Under the pieces are notes generated by a model that worked only from the letters and a program-made list of their open reading frames with translations, was not told the DNA's origin and searched no databases. A stretch of DNA of 64,000 nt from assembly GCA_025917655.1 (NCBI GenBank), contig CP084620.1, positions 2,294,001 to 2,358,000 on the forward strand, in the 5' to 3' direction. Positions within the stretch are counted from its first letter, which is position 1. Every line of letters begins with the position of its first letter. Made by a program: the position numbers and the translations under genes. The DNA comes from Chlorella sorokiniana. Its lineage: Eukaryota > Chlorophyta > Trebouxiophyceae > Chlorellales > Chlorellaceae. Positions 45,500 to 58,502 of this stretch are shown in pieces.

Positions 45500-48400
45500 A
45501 CAATCTGATCAAGCTCACCGATGTGCTCTACATGCCCGACGCCGCCGACAACCTCCTGTCCGTCAACCGAGCTACCCAGAAGGGCATCAGCTTCTCCTTC
45601 GACCGCACCGGCTGCCAGATCTCCATGGGCAACCACATGATTGCCTACGGCTACACCGACGCCACCAGCAACACCTACCACCTGGCCAGCCGCTGCCTCG
45701 AGCCAGGCTCCGCCGCCCTACGCCCTCACCATCGCCTACGCGCACGCGCCCACACACCCAACTCCGTGGCACCGCCGCCGGCCACCTCGGCTACGACAAC
45801 CTGGCCAAGCTCACCACCATGGCCACCGGCATCGCATCGACCCCTCGACTTCAAAGCCACCAGCGCAGACACTGCGACGCCTTTGCACCCTGGGCAAGCA
45901 ACATCGCCAACCGTTCAACGCCTCCACCTCCTTCACCCACAAGCCTCTGGAGCTGCCGCACACCGACCTCTCGCGGTCCCATGCCGTCCCCTCCCACGGT
46001 GGCAGCCTGTACTTCATGACCATCCCGGATGACTACACTGGCTACTCTCACATCGCTCCCTTGCGCCGCAAGTCCGACGCCGCTGACTTCCCCTGAAGAC
46101 CACCGTCAACCTGCTGGAGCGTCGGACCGCCACACCGTCAAGCGCATCCGCTCCGACAACGGCGGCGAGTTCATCAACAACGACCTGGACACCTTCTACA
46201 AGTCCAAGGGCATCCAGTCGAGACCACCGTCTCCTACACGCCCCAGCAAAACGGCAAGGCTGAGCGTCTCAACCGCACCCGGCCGGGACAAGGCGCGCCC
46301 CATGCCGGCCGAGTACAACCTGCCCAAGCATCTTTGGGCCGAAGCCATCGTCACCGCCAACTACTTGCGCAACCGCTCGCCAACATCTGCCCAAGACGTC
46401 ACCCCCTACGAGATGCTTCACGGCACCAAGCCCGACCTCTCCCACTGCGCATCTTTGGCGCCCGTGCCTACGCCCACATTCCAACAAAGACTACGCTCCA
46501 AGCTCGATGCGGTTAGCGAGCCCGGCCGCTTCATCGGCTACCCCACCAACACCAAAGGCTACAAGATCCTGCTGGACAACGGCTCCATCGTCATCGGCCG
46601 CGATGTCACCTTCAATGAGGCCAGCTCCAACCTTGCCCAAGCCCATCCTGCCAGAGACCATTTCCCTCATCGACAACGATGACACCGGGGCGACACCGAG
46701 TCCGTGGGAGCACCAGCCGAGCCTGAAGACCCACCTTCTCCTCCCATCGCCTGCGGCGCACCGAAGCGTGCCGCGCGCGCCGCCCGCCGCCAGGTGGCGG
46801 GACGACGCATACCGCATCACCTCTCGAGCCACCATCAACATCGCCACCGCAACAGTGAGCCTACCACCCCGGAGGAAGCCCCGCAATCTCCCAACGCCGA
46901 CCTTTGGCGCTCCGCCATGGACGAGGAGATCGCTTCCCGGCCGCCAACAACACCTGGACCACGCAACCTACACCTCCCGGCGTCAAGCCCATTCCAGTCA
47001 AGTGGGTCTACAAGGAGAAGCGCGACGCCAACGGCAACATCGAGCGCTACAAGGCCCGCCTCGTCGTCAAAGGCTTCCACCAACGCGAAGGCATCGACTA
47101 CGACCAAGTGTTTGCACCTGTCTCAAGTACTCCACCCCGCGCACCGTGTTGGCCATTGCCGCCGACCTGGACCTAGAGATTCACCAGTGGACATCAAGAC
47201 CGCCTTCCTCAACGGCAAGCCGGACGAAGACGTCTACATTCAGCAACCTCCCCGGGCTACCACAACGGCAACCATGACCAAGCCTCGCAAGCCGAACAAG
47301 GCCCTCTATGGACTCAAGCAAGCTTCTCGAGCCTGGCATCGCACCACGAAGACCGAGATCGAGTCCATGGGCTTCACCGAGTCAGTTGCCGACCCAGGCC
47401 TCTTCATCAAGCTGTCCTCTCCACCAAGTCTACCCGCTCATCTACGTCGACGACATCCTGGTCATCACCGCCGACACATCCATGCCGAGCTCCATCAAGA
47501 AGCGAGATAGCCACCGCCTTCGACACCCGCGACTGGGCCCAGCCTCCTTCTTCCCGGGCATCGACATCATGCGAGACCGCGCCTCCAAGACCATCAAGCC
47601 GACCCAGACCCGTCACACCACCGACCCTGTTGTCCAAGTTCGGCATGGACAAGTCCAAGCCTTTCGACACACCCTCAAGCATCGCCTTCAAGCTCACCGC
47701 CGACGGAGACCCACTGGACATCTCGAGCACCCCTACTCCACACTCATCGGCTCCCTCATGTACCTGGCATCCCGCACCAGACCCGATATCGCCCAAGCCG
47801 TGGGAGCGCTGCCCGCTACATGTCCAAGCCCACCACCTCCCACCGGATCGCAGCCAAGCATGTCTTTGCGCTACCTCGCTGGTACCCACGACTACGGCAT
47901 CATCTTGACCCGTCCAACGCTACCCTCGACGCCTCTTTGCGACGCCAACCATGCTGGCGACATCGACACCCGCCGCTCCACCACCGGCTACGTCTTCACC
48001 TTCAAGAACGGCGCCATCACACTGGAGCTCACGCCGCAACCCACCGTCGCCTCATCTACTACGAAGCCGAGTACATGGCGGCCGCCTCCGCCGTCAAGGA
48101 AGCACCGTGGCCGCGCAAGCTCTTCGCCGACTGGACACGCACATCGCTCGCATCGACATCAAGTCGACAGCCAATCGCCCATTCACATGCTGAAGAATCC
48201 AGTCATCTCCCTTCGCTCCAAGCACATCGACATCATCCACCACTTTGCACGCGAGCGCGTCATCCGTGGCGAAGTCAACTTCAGCTACATCCCCACCGAT
48301 GCCATGGTTGCCGACATCCCGACCAAGCCCGTGCCCACCAACAAGTTCAAGTGCTGCCGCGCAGCTATGGGCATCGCCGAGAGTGCGGCGGGCCGGCAAA

Positions 48401-48766
48401 CTGCGTGGGAGTGTTGAGATGTGGGTGAGCCACATGTCCAGCCCCGCACACCCGCAAAGACATCTCCCCAGTGCCACGTGGCGAGCGCCGCCGACGTGGA
48501 CACCCTTTCGTCATGCATGAGCTTGACCCGCCTAATATGCTCGGACACCCTTCGATTATGCTTTCCCACTTTATTCTAAGTTGATTGACCCCCATGCCAT
48601 GCATTTACGTGCACCTGAGCCCCGCCGTCATGCCACTACCACAAACACTACCCCGCATATGCCGGAATAATGCCAATAGTAGCATTGTCTTTGCTCCAGC
48701 CTATTTAGCGCCATTCTGCGCCCTCTTTCATACTCTTGCGCTCTTTGTAACTACCTCCATCCAACA
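45500..48766 (+). mobile_element. copia fragment from protease to 3' LTR, degraded
   Basis: Plus-strand copy starting at DNLIKLTDVLYMP, with integrase, RT, RNase H and an LTR at 48412-48766 (about 355 bp). The first 210 bases are unaltered and the rest is broken in more than twenty places. Second copy of 30107-33303. Confidence 0.9.
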
Positions 48767-49108
48767 GGTTATGGGCCCCATAACCTGTTAAAAGCGCCAA
48801 CCCGGAGGTTAATTAGTATGTGCCCATTTGTGGTGCCATATAGGGACGTTGAGTAGCTGCGTGGGAGTGTTGAGATGTGGCCGAGCCACATGTCCAAACT
48901 GCACACCCGCAAAGACATCTCCCAGTTGCCACGTGGCGGCGCCTGCCGACGTGGACACCCTTTCGTCATGCATGAGCCCAACTTAGCTAATATGCTCGGA
49001 CACCCTTCGATTATGCTTTCCCACTTTATTCTAAGTTGATTGACCCCAATGCCATGCATTTCGTGCACCCGAGCCCCGCCGTCATGCCACTACCACAAAC
49101 ACTCCCAC
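48767..49108. mobile_element. Primer-site palindrome, TRIM LTR scrap and partial copia LTR
   Basis: 48767-48785 is the palindrome. 48786-48852 is a truncated minus-strand TRIM LTR, and 48868-49108 is a truncated plus-strand copia LTR of subfamily B. Second copy of 33304-33652. Confidence 0.88.
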
Positions 49109-50747
49109 TTTGGAATACGATCAACGTCCCTATATGGCACTAGGGCACATACTAATTAACCTCCGGGTTGGCGCTTTTAACGGGTTATGGGCCCCAATGC
49201 GCTAGATGGGCGCGCTGTCACATACACCCACCGGTCGTGGGTTCGATTCCCATCACGGGACATCCGGGTTTCCGGCTCAGAAAACGTTTCTCCACTCGGA
49301 AGCGGGGAGCGGCCACGCCTTCACGAACGTGGTTAAGTACGAAGCGAGCATACGGAACGTTGCTCGGGGGAGTGTTGGAATACGATCAACGTCCCTATAT
49401 GGCACCACAAATGGGCACATACTAATTAACCTCCGGGTTGGCGCTTTTAACAGGTTATGGGCCCCAATGCACTAGATGGGCGCACTTTGTCACATACACC
49501 TACGGATCGTGGGTTCGATTCCCATCACGGGACATCCAGGTTTCCGACCTGTAAACGTTTCTCCACTCGGAAGCGGGGAGCAGCCCTGCCTTCACGATCG
49601 TGGTTAGGTACGAAGCGAGCATACGGAACGTTGCTCGGGGGAGTGTTGGAATACGATCAACGTCCCTATATGGCACCACAAATGGGCACATACTAATTAA
49701 CCTCCGGGTTGGCGCTTTTAACAGGTTATGGGCCCCAATGCGCTAGATGGGCGCGCTGTCACATACACCCACAGATTGTGGGTTCGATTCCCATCACGGG
49801 ACATCCAGGTTTCCGGCCTGTAAAACGTTTCTCCACTCGGAAGCGGGGGAGCAGCCCTGCCTTCACGATCGTGGTTAGGTACGAAGCGAGCATACGGAAC
49901 GTTGCTCGGGGGGAGTGTTGAAATACGATCAACGTCCCTATATGGCACCACAAATGGGCACATACTAATTAACCTCCGGGTTGGCGCTTTTAACAGGTTA
50001 TGGGCCCCAATGCGCTAGATGGGCGCGCTGTCACATACACCCACAGATTGTGGGTTCGATTCCCATCACGGGACATCCAGGTTTCCGGCCTGTAAAACGT
50101 TTCTCCACTCGGAAGCGGGGGAGCAGCCCTGCCTTCACGATCGTGGTTAGGTACGAAGCGAGCATACGGAACGTTGCTCGGGGGAGTGTTGAAATACGAT
50201 CAACGTCCCTATATGGCACCACAAATGGGCACATACTAATTAACCTCCGGGTTGGCGCTTTTAACAGGTTATGGGCCCCAATGCGCTAGATGGGCGCGCT
50301 GTCACATACACCCACAGATTGTGGGTTCGATTCCCATCACGGGACATCCAGGTTCCGGCCTGTAAAACGTTTCTCCACTCGGAAGCGGGGGAGCAGCCCT
50401 GCCTTCACGATCGTGGTTAGGTACGAAGCGAGCATACGGAACGTTGCTCGGGGGAGTGTTGAAATACGATCAACGTCCCTATATGGCACCACAAATGGGC
50501 ACATACTAATTAACCTCCGGGTTGGCGCTTTTAACAGGTTATGGGCCCCAATGCGCTAGATGGGCGCGCTGTCACATACACCCACTGGTCGTGGGTTCGA
50601 TTCCCATCACGGGACATCCAGGTTTCCGGCCTGTAAAACGTTTCTCCACTCGGAAGCGGGGGAGCAGCCCTGCCTTCACGAACGTGGTTAAGTACGAAGC
50701 GAGCATACGGAACGTTGCTCGGGGGAGTGTTGGAATACGATCAACGT
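49109..50747 (+). mobile_element. TRIM array III, six inner units
   Basis: LTRs near 49109 (partial), 49373-49452, 49644-49723, 49916-49995, 50187-50266, 50457-50536 and 50728-50747 (partial). The period is 270-272 bp. Units in the middle (about 49720-50460) are almost identical to each other. This is the best place in the window to read the TRIM consensus. It has one inner unit more than its twin, array I. Confidence 0.93.
50004..50074 (+). other. tRNA-like segment inside a TRIM unit (representative)
   Basis: 71 bases directly behind the primer site. A-box-like TGCGCTAGATGG is at 50011-50022, with a D-arm-like GCGC/GCGC stem. B box GGTTCGATTCC, a perfect match to the consensus, is at 50053-50063 in a five-pair T stem (GTGGG/CCCAT). 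The spacing of 30 bases is normal for a tRNA promoter. There is no proper anticodon stem, and only three of seven acceptor pairs form, so this is not a working tRNA. It could drive RNA polymerase III. The only TTTT after it within the unit lies at the end of the next LTR (near 50259-50262). Present in every TRIM unit of the window. Confidence 0.7.
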
Positions 50748-50851
50748 CACAATGCTACTATTGGCATTATTCCGGCATATGCGGGGTAGGAGAGGCCACC
50801 CTCATCGGCGACGCGTACTGCGGCCCAACCTTGACAACCTGATCAAGCTCC
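50748..50851. mobile_element. Scraps of copia LTR and protease region
   Basis: 50748-50789 is a minus-strand copia LTR piece (ending ATATGCGGGGTAG). 50788-50851 is a plus-strand piece from the protease region. Joined with a few shared bases (GTAGGAGAGG). Nothing coding. Confidence 0.8.
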
Positions 50852-52712
50852 CCATACCGAACTTGGACAAAGCAGGTCGGTGGTGTGACGGGTCTGGGTC
50901 GGCTTGATGGTCTTGGAGGCGCGGTCTCGCATGATGTCGATGCCCGAAAAGAAGGAGGCCGGGCCAAGGTCGCGGGTGTCGAAGGCGGTGGCTATTTGGT
51001 TCTTGATGGAGCTCGGCATGGATGTGTCGGCGGTGATGACCGGGATGTCATCGACGTAGATGAGCAGTAGACCGGTGGAGAGGAAAGCTTGATGAAGAGG
51101 CCTGGGTCACCGTCGACTCGGTGAAGCCCATGGACTCAATCTCGGTCTTCGGGGTGCGATGCCGGGCTCGAGAAGCTTGCTTGAGTCCATAGAGGGCCTT
51201 GTTCGGCTTGCGAGCTTGGTCATGGTTGCCGTTGTGGTAGCCGGGAGGTTGCCGAATGTAGACGTCTTCGTCCGGCTTGCCGTTGAGGAAGGCGGTCTTG
51301 ATGTCGAGCCGGTGAATCTCCGTGTCCAGTCGGCAAAGAATGGCCAACACGGTGCGCGGGGTGGAGTACTTGGAGACAGTGCAAAACACTTGGTCGTAGT
51401 CGATGCCTTCGCGTTGGTGGAAGCCTTTGACGACGAGGCGGGCCTTGTAGCGCTCGATGTTGCCGTTGGCGTCGCGCTTCTCCTTGTAGACCCACTTGAC
51501 CGGAATGGGCTTGACGCCGGAGGTGTAGGTTGCGGGGTCCAGTGTTGTTGGCGGCCGGGGAAGCGATCTCCTCGTCCATGGCGGAGCGCCAAAGGTCGGC
51601 GTTGGGAGATTGCGGGGCTTCCTCCGGGTGGTAGGCTCGGCTGCTGTTGCGGTGGCGATGTTGATGGTGGCTCGAGAGGTGATGCGGTATGCGTCGTCCC
51701 GCCACCGGCCGGCCGGGCGCGGCGCGCAATGGCACGCCTCGGTGCGCCCGCAGGCGGCGGGAGGAGAAGGTGGGTCTTCGAGCTCGGGCGGGTGCTCCCA
51801 CGGACTCGGTGTCGCCGGTGTCATCGTTGTCGAGGAGGGAGATGGTCTCGGCGGGTTGGGCTTGGGCGGGGCCGGGTCTTGGGGCGTGCTTGGCTTGGGC
51901 GGACCGGTCTTGGGCGGGTTGGAGCCGGTCTCATTGAAGGTGACATCGCGGGCGATGACGATGGAGCCGTTGTCCGAGGGGATCTTGTAGCCCTTGGTGT
52001 TGGTCGGGTAGCCAATGAAGCGGCCGGGCTCGCCGACCGCATCGAGCTTGGAGCGAAGCGCCGTTGGAATGTGGGCGTAGGCACGGGCGCCAAAGATGCG
52101 CAGTGGGAGAGGTCGGGCTTGGTGCCGTGGAGCATCTCGTAGGGGGTGACGTCTTGGGCGGATGTTGGAGAGCGGTTGCGCAAGTAGTTGGCGGTGGCGA
52201 TGGCTTCGCCCATAAGAACTTGGGCGGGTTGTACTCGGCCGGCATGGGGCGCGCCTTGTCCAAATAGGTGCGGTTGAGGCGCTCGGCCTTGCCGTTCTGG
52301 CGGGCGTGTAGGCGACGGTGGTCTCTCGACCGGATGCCCTTGGACTTGTAGAAGGTGTCCGTGTCGTTGTTGATGAACTCGCCGCCGTTGTCGAGCGGAT
52401 GCGCTTGACGGTGTGGCCGGTTTGACACTCCAGCGGGTTGATGGTGGTCTTCGGGGAAGTCGGCGGCGTCGGACTTGCGGCGCAAGGGAGCGATGTGAGA
52501 GTAGCCGGTGTAGTCATCCAGATGGTCATGAAGTACAAGCCGCCACCACCGTGGAGGGGACGGCATGGGACCGCAGAGGTCGGTGTGCGGCTCTCCGAGG
52601 CTTGTGGGTGAAGGAGGTGGAGGCGTTGAACGGTTGGCGATGTTGCTTGCCCGGGTGCGGGGCGTCGCAGTGTGTCTGCGCCGGTGGCTTTGAAGTCGGA
52701 GGGGTCGTGCGG
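50852..52712 (-). mobile_element. copia pol fragment (RT to integrase), subfamily C
   Basis: Minus-strand RT, linker with expanded L-P-K repeat (about 51855-51920) and integrase. It ends at the same integrase position as 36761, where a TRIM LTR begins. Broken in more than ten places. Second copy of 34985-36761, but with an orderly RT end. Confidence 0.88.
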
Positions 52713-53841
52713 GACCACAAATGGGCACATACTAATTAACCTCCGGGTTGGCGCTTTTAACGGGTTATGGGCCCCAATGCGCTAGATGGGCGCGTCACAC
52801 ATACACCCACCGGTCGTGGGTTCGATTCCCATCACGGGACATCCAGGTTTCCGGCACAGTAAAACGTTTCTCCACTCGGAAGCGGGGGAGCGGCCACGCC
52901 TTCACGAACGTGGTTAGGTACGAAGCGAGCATACGGAACGTTGCTCGGGGGAGTGTTGGAATACGATCAACGTCCCTATATGGCACCACAAATGGGCACA
53001 TACTAATTAACCTCCGGGTTGGCGCTTTTAACGGGTTATGGGCCCCAATGCGCTAGATGGGCGCGTTGTCACATACACCCACGTAGTTGTGGGTTCGATT
53101 CCCATCACGGGACATCCGGGTTTCCGGCTCAGTAAAACGTTTCTCCACTCGGAAGCGGGGAGCGGCCACGCCTTCACGAACGTGGTTAGGTACGAAGCGA
53201 GCATACGGAACGTTGCTCGGGGGAGTGTTGGAATACGATCAACGTCCCTATATGGCACCACAAATGGGCACATACTAATTAACCTCCGGGTTGGCGCTTT
53301 TAACAGGTTATGGGCCCCAATGCGCTAGATGGGCGCGTTGTCACATACACCCACAGATTGTGGGTTCGATTCCCATCACGGGACATCCAGGTTTCCGGCA
53401 CAGAAACGTTTCTCCACTCGGAAGCGGGGGAGCAGCCACTGCCTTCACGAACGTGGTTAGGTACGAAGCGAGCATACGGAACGTTGCTCGGGGGAGTGTT
53501 GGAATACGATCAACGTCCCTATATGGCACCACAAATGGGCACATACTAATTAACCTCCGGGTTGGCGCTTTTAACAGGTTATGGGCCCCAATGCGCTAGA
53601 TGGGCGCGTCACATACACCCACAGTTGTGGGTTCGATTCCCATCACGGGACATCCAGGTTTCCGGCCCGTAAAACGTTTCTCCACTCGGAAGCGGGGAGC
53701 AGCCCGCCTTCACGAACGTGGTTAGGTACGAAGCGAGCATACGGAACGTTGCTCGGGGGAGTGTTGGAATACGATCAACGTCCCTATATGGCACCACAAA
53801 TGGGCACATACTAATTAACCTCCGGGTTGGCGCTTTTAACA
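52713..53841 (+). mobile_element. TRIM array IV, four inner units
   Basis: Partial LTR at 52713-52762, then LTRs at 52954-53033, 53226-53305, 53497-53576 and 53762-53841. Same number of units as its twin, array II. The tRNA-like segments show both spacer types before the B box. Confidence 0.92.
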
Positions 53842-54121
53842 GGTTATGGGCCCCATAACCTGTTGGATGGAGGTAGTTACAAAGAGCGCAAGAGTGCTCG
53901 GTGTTTAACATGTGCTTCGCCGTAACTACCTCCATCCGTAGAGAAACGTTTTACGGGCCGGAAACCTGGATGTCCCGTGATGGGAATCGAACCCACGACC
54001 GGTGGGTGTATGTGACGCCGCGCCCATCTAGCGCATTGGGGCCCATAACCTGTTAAAAGCGCCAACCCGGAGGTTAATTAGTATGTGCCCATTTGTGGTG
54101 CCATATAGGGACGTTGATCGT
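53842..54121. mobile_element. Primer-site palindrome, fold-back filler and TRIM fragment
   Basis: Palindrome at 53842-53860; copia LTR end 53861-53894; filler 53895-53921; reversed LTR end 53922-53937; minus-strand TRIM inner part and LTR 53938-54121. Second copy of 37900-38182. Confidence 0.88.
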
Positions 54122-56257
54122 AACAAACACTCCCGCCGAGAGACCATTTCCCTCATCGACAACGATGACACCGGCGACACCGAGTCCGTGGGAGCACCCG
54201 GCCGAGCTCGAAGACCCACCTTCTCCTCCCATCGCCCTGCGGCGCACCGAGCGTGCGTCTTGCGCGCGCCCCCGCCCGGCCGGTGGCGGGGACGACGCAT
54301 ACCGCATCACCTCTCGAGCCACCATCAACATCGCCACCGCAACAGTGAGCCTACCACCCCGGGAGGAAGCCCCGCAATCTCCCAACGCCGACCTTTGGCG
54401 CTCCGCCATGGACGAGGAGATCGCTTCCCGGCCGCCAACAACACTGGACCACGCAACCTACACCTCCCGGCGTCAAGCCCATTCCGATCAAGTGGGTCTA
54501 CAAGGAGAAGCGCGACGCCAACGGCAACATCGAGCGCTACAAGGCCCGCCTCGTCGTCAAAGGCTTCCACCAACGCGAAGGCATCGACTACGACCAAGTG
54601 TTTGCACCTGTCTCCAAGTACTCCACCCCGCGCACCGTGTTGGCCATTCTTTGCCGACTGGACCTAGAGATTCACCACTGGACATCAAGACCGCCTTCCT
54701 CAACGGCAAGCCGGACGAAGACGTCTACATTCGGCAACCTCCTGGCTACCACAACGGCAACCATGACCAAGCATGCAAGCCGAACAAGGCCCTCTATGGA
54801 CTCAAGCAAGCTTCTCGAGCCCGGCATCGCACCACGAAGACCGAGATCGAGTCCATGGGCTTCACCGAGTCGCCCGCCGACCCAGCCTCTTCATCAAGCC
54901 GTCCTCTCCACCCGGTCTACTGCTCATCTACGTCGACGACATCCCGGTCATCACCGCCGACACATCCATGCCGAGCTCCATCAAGAAGCGAGATAGCCAC
55001 CGCCTTCGACACCCGCGACTGGGCCCAGCCTCCTTCTTCTTCCGGGCATCGACATCATGCGAGACCGCGCCTCCAAGACCATCAAGGCGACCCGGACCCG
55101 TCACACCACCGACCTGTTTGTCCAAGTTCGGCATGGACAAGTCCAAGCCTTTCGACACACCCTCAAGCATCGCCTTCAAGCTCACCGCCGACGGAGACCC
55201 ACTTTGGACATCTCGAGCACCCCCTACTCCACACTCATCGGCTCCCTCATGTACCTGGCATCCCGCACCAGACCCGATATCGCCCAAGCCGTGGGAGCGC
55301 CCCCGCTACATGTCCAAGCCCACCACCTCCCACCGGACTGCAGCCAAGCATGTCTTTGCGCTACCTCGGCCGGTACCCACGACTACGGCATCATCTTCAG
55401 CCCGTCCAACGCTACCCTCGACGCCTCTTTGCGACGCCAACCATGCTGGCGACATCGACACCCGCCGCTCCACCACCGGCTACGTCTTCACCTTCAAGAA
55501 CGGCGCCATCACCTGGAGCTCACGCCGCAACCCACCGTCGCCTCATCTACTACGAAGCTGAGTACATGGCGGCCGCCTCCGCCGTCAAGGAAGCACTGTG
55601 GCTGCGCAAGCTCTTCGCCGACTGGACTCCGCACATCGCCCGCATCGACATCAAGTCGAGACCCAATCAGCCATTCACATGCTGAAGAATCCAGTCATCT
55701 CCCTTCGCTCCAAGCACATCGACATCATCCACCACTTTGCACGCGAGCGCGTCATCCGTGGCGAAGTCAACTTCAGCTACATCCCCACCGATGCCATGGT
55801 TGCTGACATCCCGACCAAGCCCGTGCCCACCAACAAGTTCAAGTCTTGCCCGCGCGACTATGGGCATCGCTCGAGTGCGGCGGGCCGTGCGGCCTGCGTG
55901 GGAGTGTTGAGATGTGGCTGAGCCACATGTCCAGCCTGCACACCCGCAAAGACATCTCCCCCAGCTGCCACGTGGCGACGCCGCCGACGTGGACACCCTT
56001 TCGTCATGCATGAGCTTGACCCGCCTAATATGCTCGACACCCTTCGATTATGCTTTCCCACTTTATTCTAAGTTGATTGACCCCCATGCCATGCATTTCT
56101 GTGCACCTGAGCCCCGCCGTCATGCCACTACCACAAACACTACCCCGCATATGCCGGAATAATGCCAATAGTAGCATTGTCTTGCTCCAGCCTATTTAGC
56201 GCCATTCTGCGCCCTCTTTCATACTCTTGCGCTCTTTGTAACTACCTCCATCTAACA
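54122..56257 (+). mobile_element. copia fragment from linker to 3' LTR, degraded
   Basis: Plus-strand linker, RT and RNase H, then an LTR at 55905-56257 ending TCTAACA. Broken in more than ten places. Second copy of 38183-40312. Confidence 0.9.
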
Positions 56258-56528
56258 GGTTATGGGCCCCAATGCGCTAGATGGGCGCGCTGTCACATAC
56301 ACCCACAGATTGTGGGTTCGATTCCCATCACGGGACATCCAGGTTTCCGGCCTGTAAAACGTTTCTCCACTCGGAAGCGGGGGAGCAGCCCCGCCTTCAC
56401 GATCGTGGTTAGGTACGAAGCGAGCATACGGAACGTTGCTCGGGGGAGTGTTGAAATACGATCAACGTCCCTATATGGCACCACAAATGGGCACATACTA
56501 ATTAACCTCCGGGTTGGCGCTTTTAACA
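56258..56528 (+). mobile_element. TRIM inner unit and LTR behind a copia LTR
   Basis: Joined to the copia LTR at the primer site, ends with a TRIM LTR at 56449-56528. Second copy of 40313-40585. Confidence 0.9.
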
Positions 56529-58149
56529 GGTACGTGCGGGACGACGCATACCGCATCACCTCTCGAGCCACCATCAACATCGCCACCGCAACAGCTGAGC
56601 CTACCACCCCGGAGGAACCCGCAATCTCCCAACGCCGACCTTTGGCGCTCCGCCATGGACGAGGAGATCGCTTCCCGGCCGCCAACAACACTGGACCACG
56701 CAACCTACACCTCCCGGCGTCAAGCCCATTCCAGGTCAAGTGGGTCTACAAGGAGAAGCGCGACGCCAACGGCAACATCGAGCGCTACAAGGCCCGCCTC
56801 GTCGTCAAAGGCTTCCACCAACGCGAAGGCATCGACTACGACCAAGTGTTTGCACCTGTCTCCAAGTACTCCACCACTGCGCACCGTGTTGGCCATTGCT
56901 GCCGACCTGGACCTAGAGATTCACCAGCTGGACATCAAGACCGCCTTCCTCAACGGCAAGCTGGACGAAGACGTCTACATTCAGCAACCTCCTGGCTACC
57001 ACAACGGCAACCATGACCAAGCATGCAAGCTGAACAAGGCCCTCTATGGACTCAAGCAAGCTTCTCGAGCCTGGCATCGCACCCTGAAGACCGAGATCGA
57101 GTCCATGGGCTTCACCGAGTCAGCTGCTGACCCAGGCCTCTTCATCAAGCTGTCCTCTCCACCAGTCTACCTGCTCATCTACGTCGACGACATCCTGGTC
57201 ATCACCGCCGACACATCCATGCTGAGCTCCATCAAGAAGCAGATAGCCACCGCCTTCGACACCCGCGACCTGGGCCCAGCCTCCTTCTTCCTGGGCATCG
57301 ACATCATGCGAGACCGCGCCTCCAAGACCATCAAGCTGACCCAGACCCGTCACACCACCGACCTGCTGTCCAAGTTCAGCATGGACAAGTCCAAGCCTTT
57401 CGACACACCCTCAAGCATCGCCTTCAAGCTCACCGCCGACGGAGACCCACTGGACATCTCAGAGCACCCCTACTCCACACTCATCGGCTCCCTCATGTAC
57501 CTGGCATCCTGCACCAGACCCGATATCGCCCAAGCCGTGGGAGCGCTGGCCCGCTACATGTCCAAGCCCACCACCTCCCACTGGACTGCAGCCAAGCATG
57601 TGCTGCGCTACCTCGCTGGTACCCCTGACTACGGCATCATCTTCAGCCCGTCCAACGCTACCCTCGACGCCTACTGCGACGCCAACCATGCTGGCGACAT
57701 CGACACCCGCCGCTCCACCACCGGCTACGTCTTCACCTTCAAGAACGGCGCCATCACCTGGAGCTCACGCCTGCAACCCACCGTCGCCTCATCTACTACA
57801 GAAGCTGAGTACATGGCAGCCGCCTCCGCCGTCAAGGAAGCACTGTGGCTGCGCAAGCTCTTCGCTGACCTGGACCTGCACATCGCCTGCATCGACATCA
57901 AGTCAGACAGCCAATCAGCCATTCACATGCTGAAGAATCCAGTCATCTCCCTTCGCTCCAAGCACATCGACATCATCCACCACTTTGCACGCGAGCGCGT
58001 CATCCGTGGCGAAGTCAACTTCAGCTACATCCCCACCGATGCCATGGTTGCTGACATCCTGACCAAGCCCGTGCCCACCAACAAGTTCAAGTACTGCCGC
58101 GCAGCTATGGGCATCGCTGAGTGCAGCGGCTGTGCAGCCTGCGTGGGAG
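56529..58149 (+). mobile_element. copia RT and RNase H fragment
   Basis: Plus-strand pol from the linker to the C-terminus. From about 56885 onward it is open and essentially identical to the whole copy. The first 350 bases are altered. Second copy of 40586-42211, with the change from altered to unaltered at the same place. Confidence 0.92.
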
Positions 58150-58502
58150 TGTTGAGATGTGGCTGAGCCACATGTCCAGCCTGCACACCCGCAGCACATC
58201 TCCCCAGCTGCCACGTGGCAGACGCTGCTGACGTGGACACCCTTTCGTCATGCATGAGCTTGACCCGCCTAATATGCTCAGACACCCTTCGATTATGCTT
58301 TCCCACTTTATTCTAAGTTGATTGACCCCCATGCCATGCATTTCTGTGCACCTGAGCCCCGCCGTCATGCCACTACCACAAACACTACCCCGCATATGCC
58401 GGAATAATGCCAATAGTAGCATTGTGCTGCTCCAGCCTATTTAGCGCCATTCTGCGCCCTCTTTCATACTCTTGCGCTCTTTGTAACTACCTCCATCCAA
58501 CA
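58150..58502 (+). repeat. copia LTR (subfamily A), shared by two bodies
   Basis: 353 bp, same layout as 42212-42564, between the RNase H end of one copy and the primer site (58503) of the next. Confidence 0.94.

Noticed and set aside
50004-50074. Genuine tRNA gene
   Set aside because: T arm and B box are good, but the acceptor stem mostly fails to pair and there is no five-pair anticodon stem, in any unit I checked. It is tRNA-like only.
49916-50266. Plain SINE
   Set aside because: A tRNA-like head alone would suggest a SINE, but the unit has LTRs, primer site, purine tract and 5-bp target duplications (1957-2315, 5469-5830), which SINEs lack.
49109-50747. CRISPR-like pattern of short direct repeats with spacers
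   Set aside because: The 80-bp repeats are LTRs with TG/CA ends and the 190-bp spacers are all the same sequence, so this is a TRIM array.
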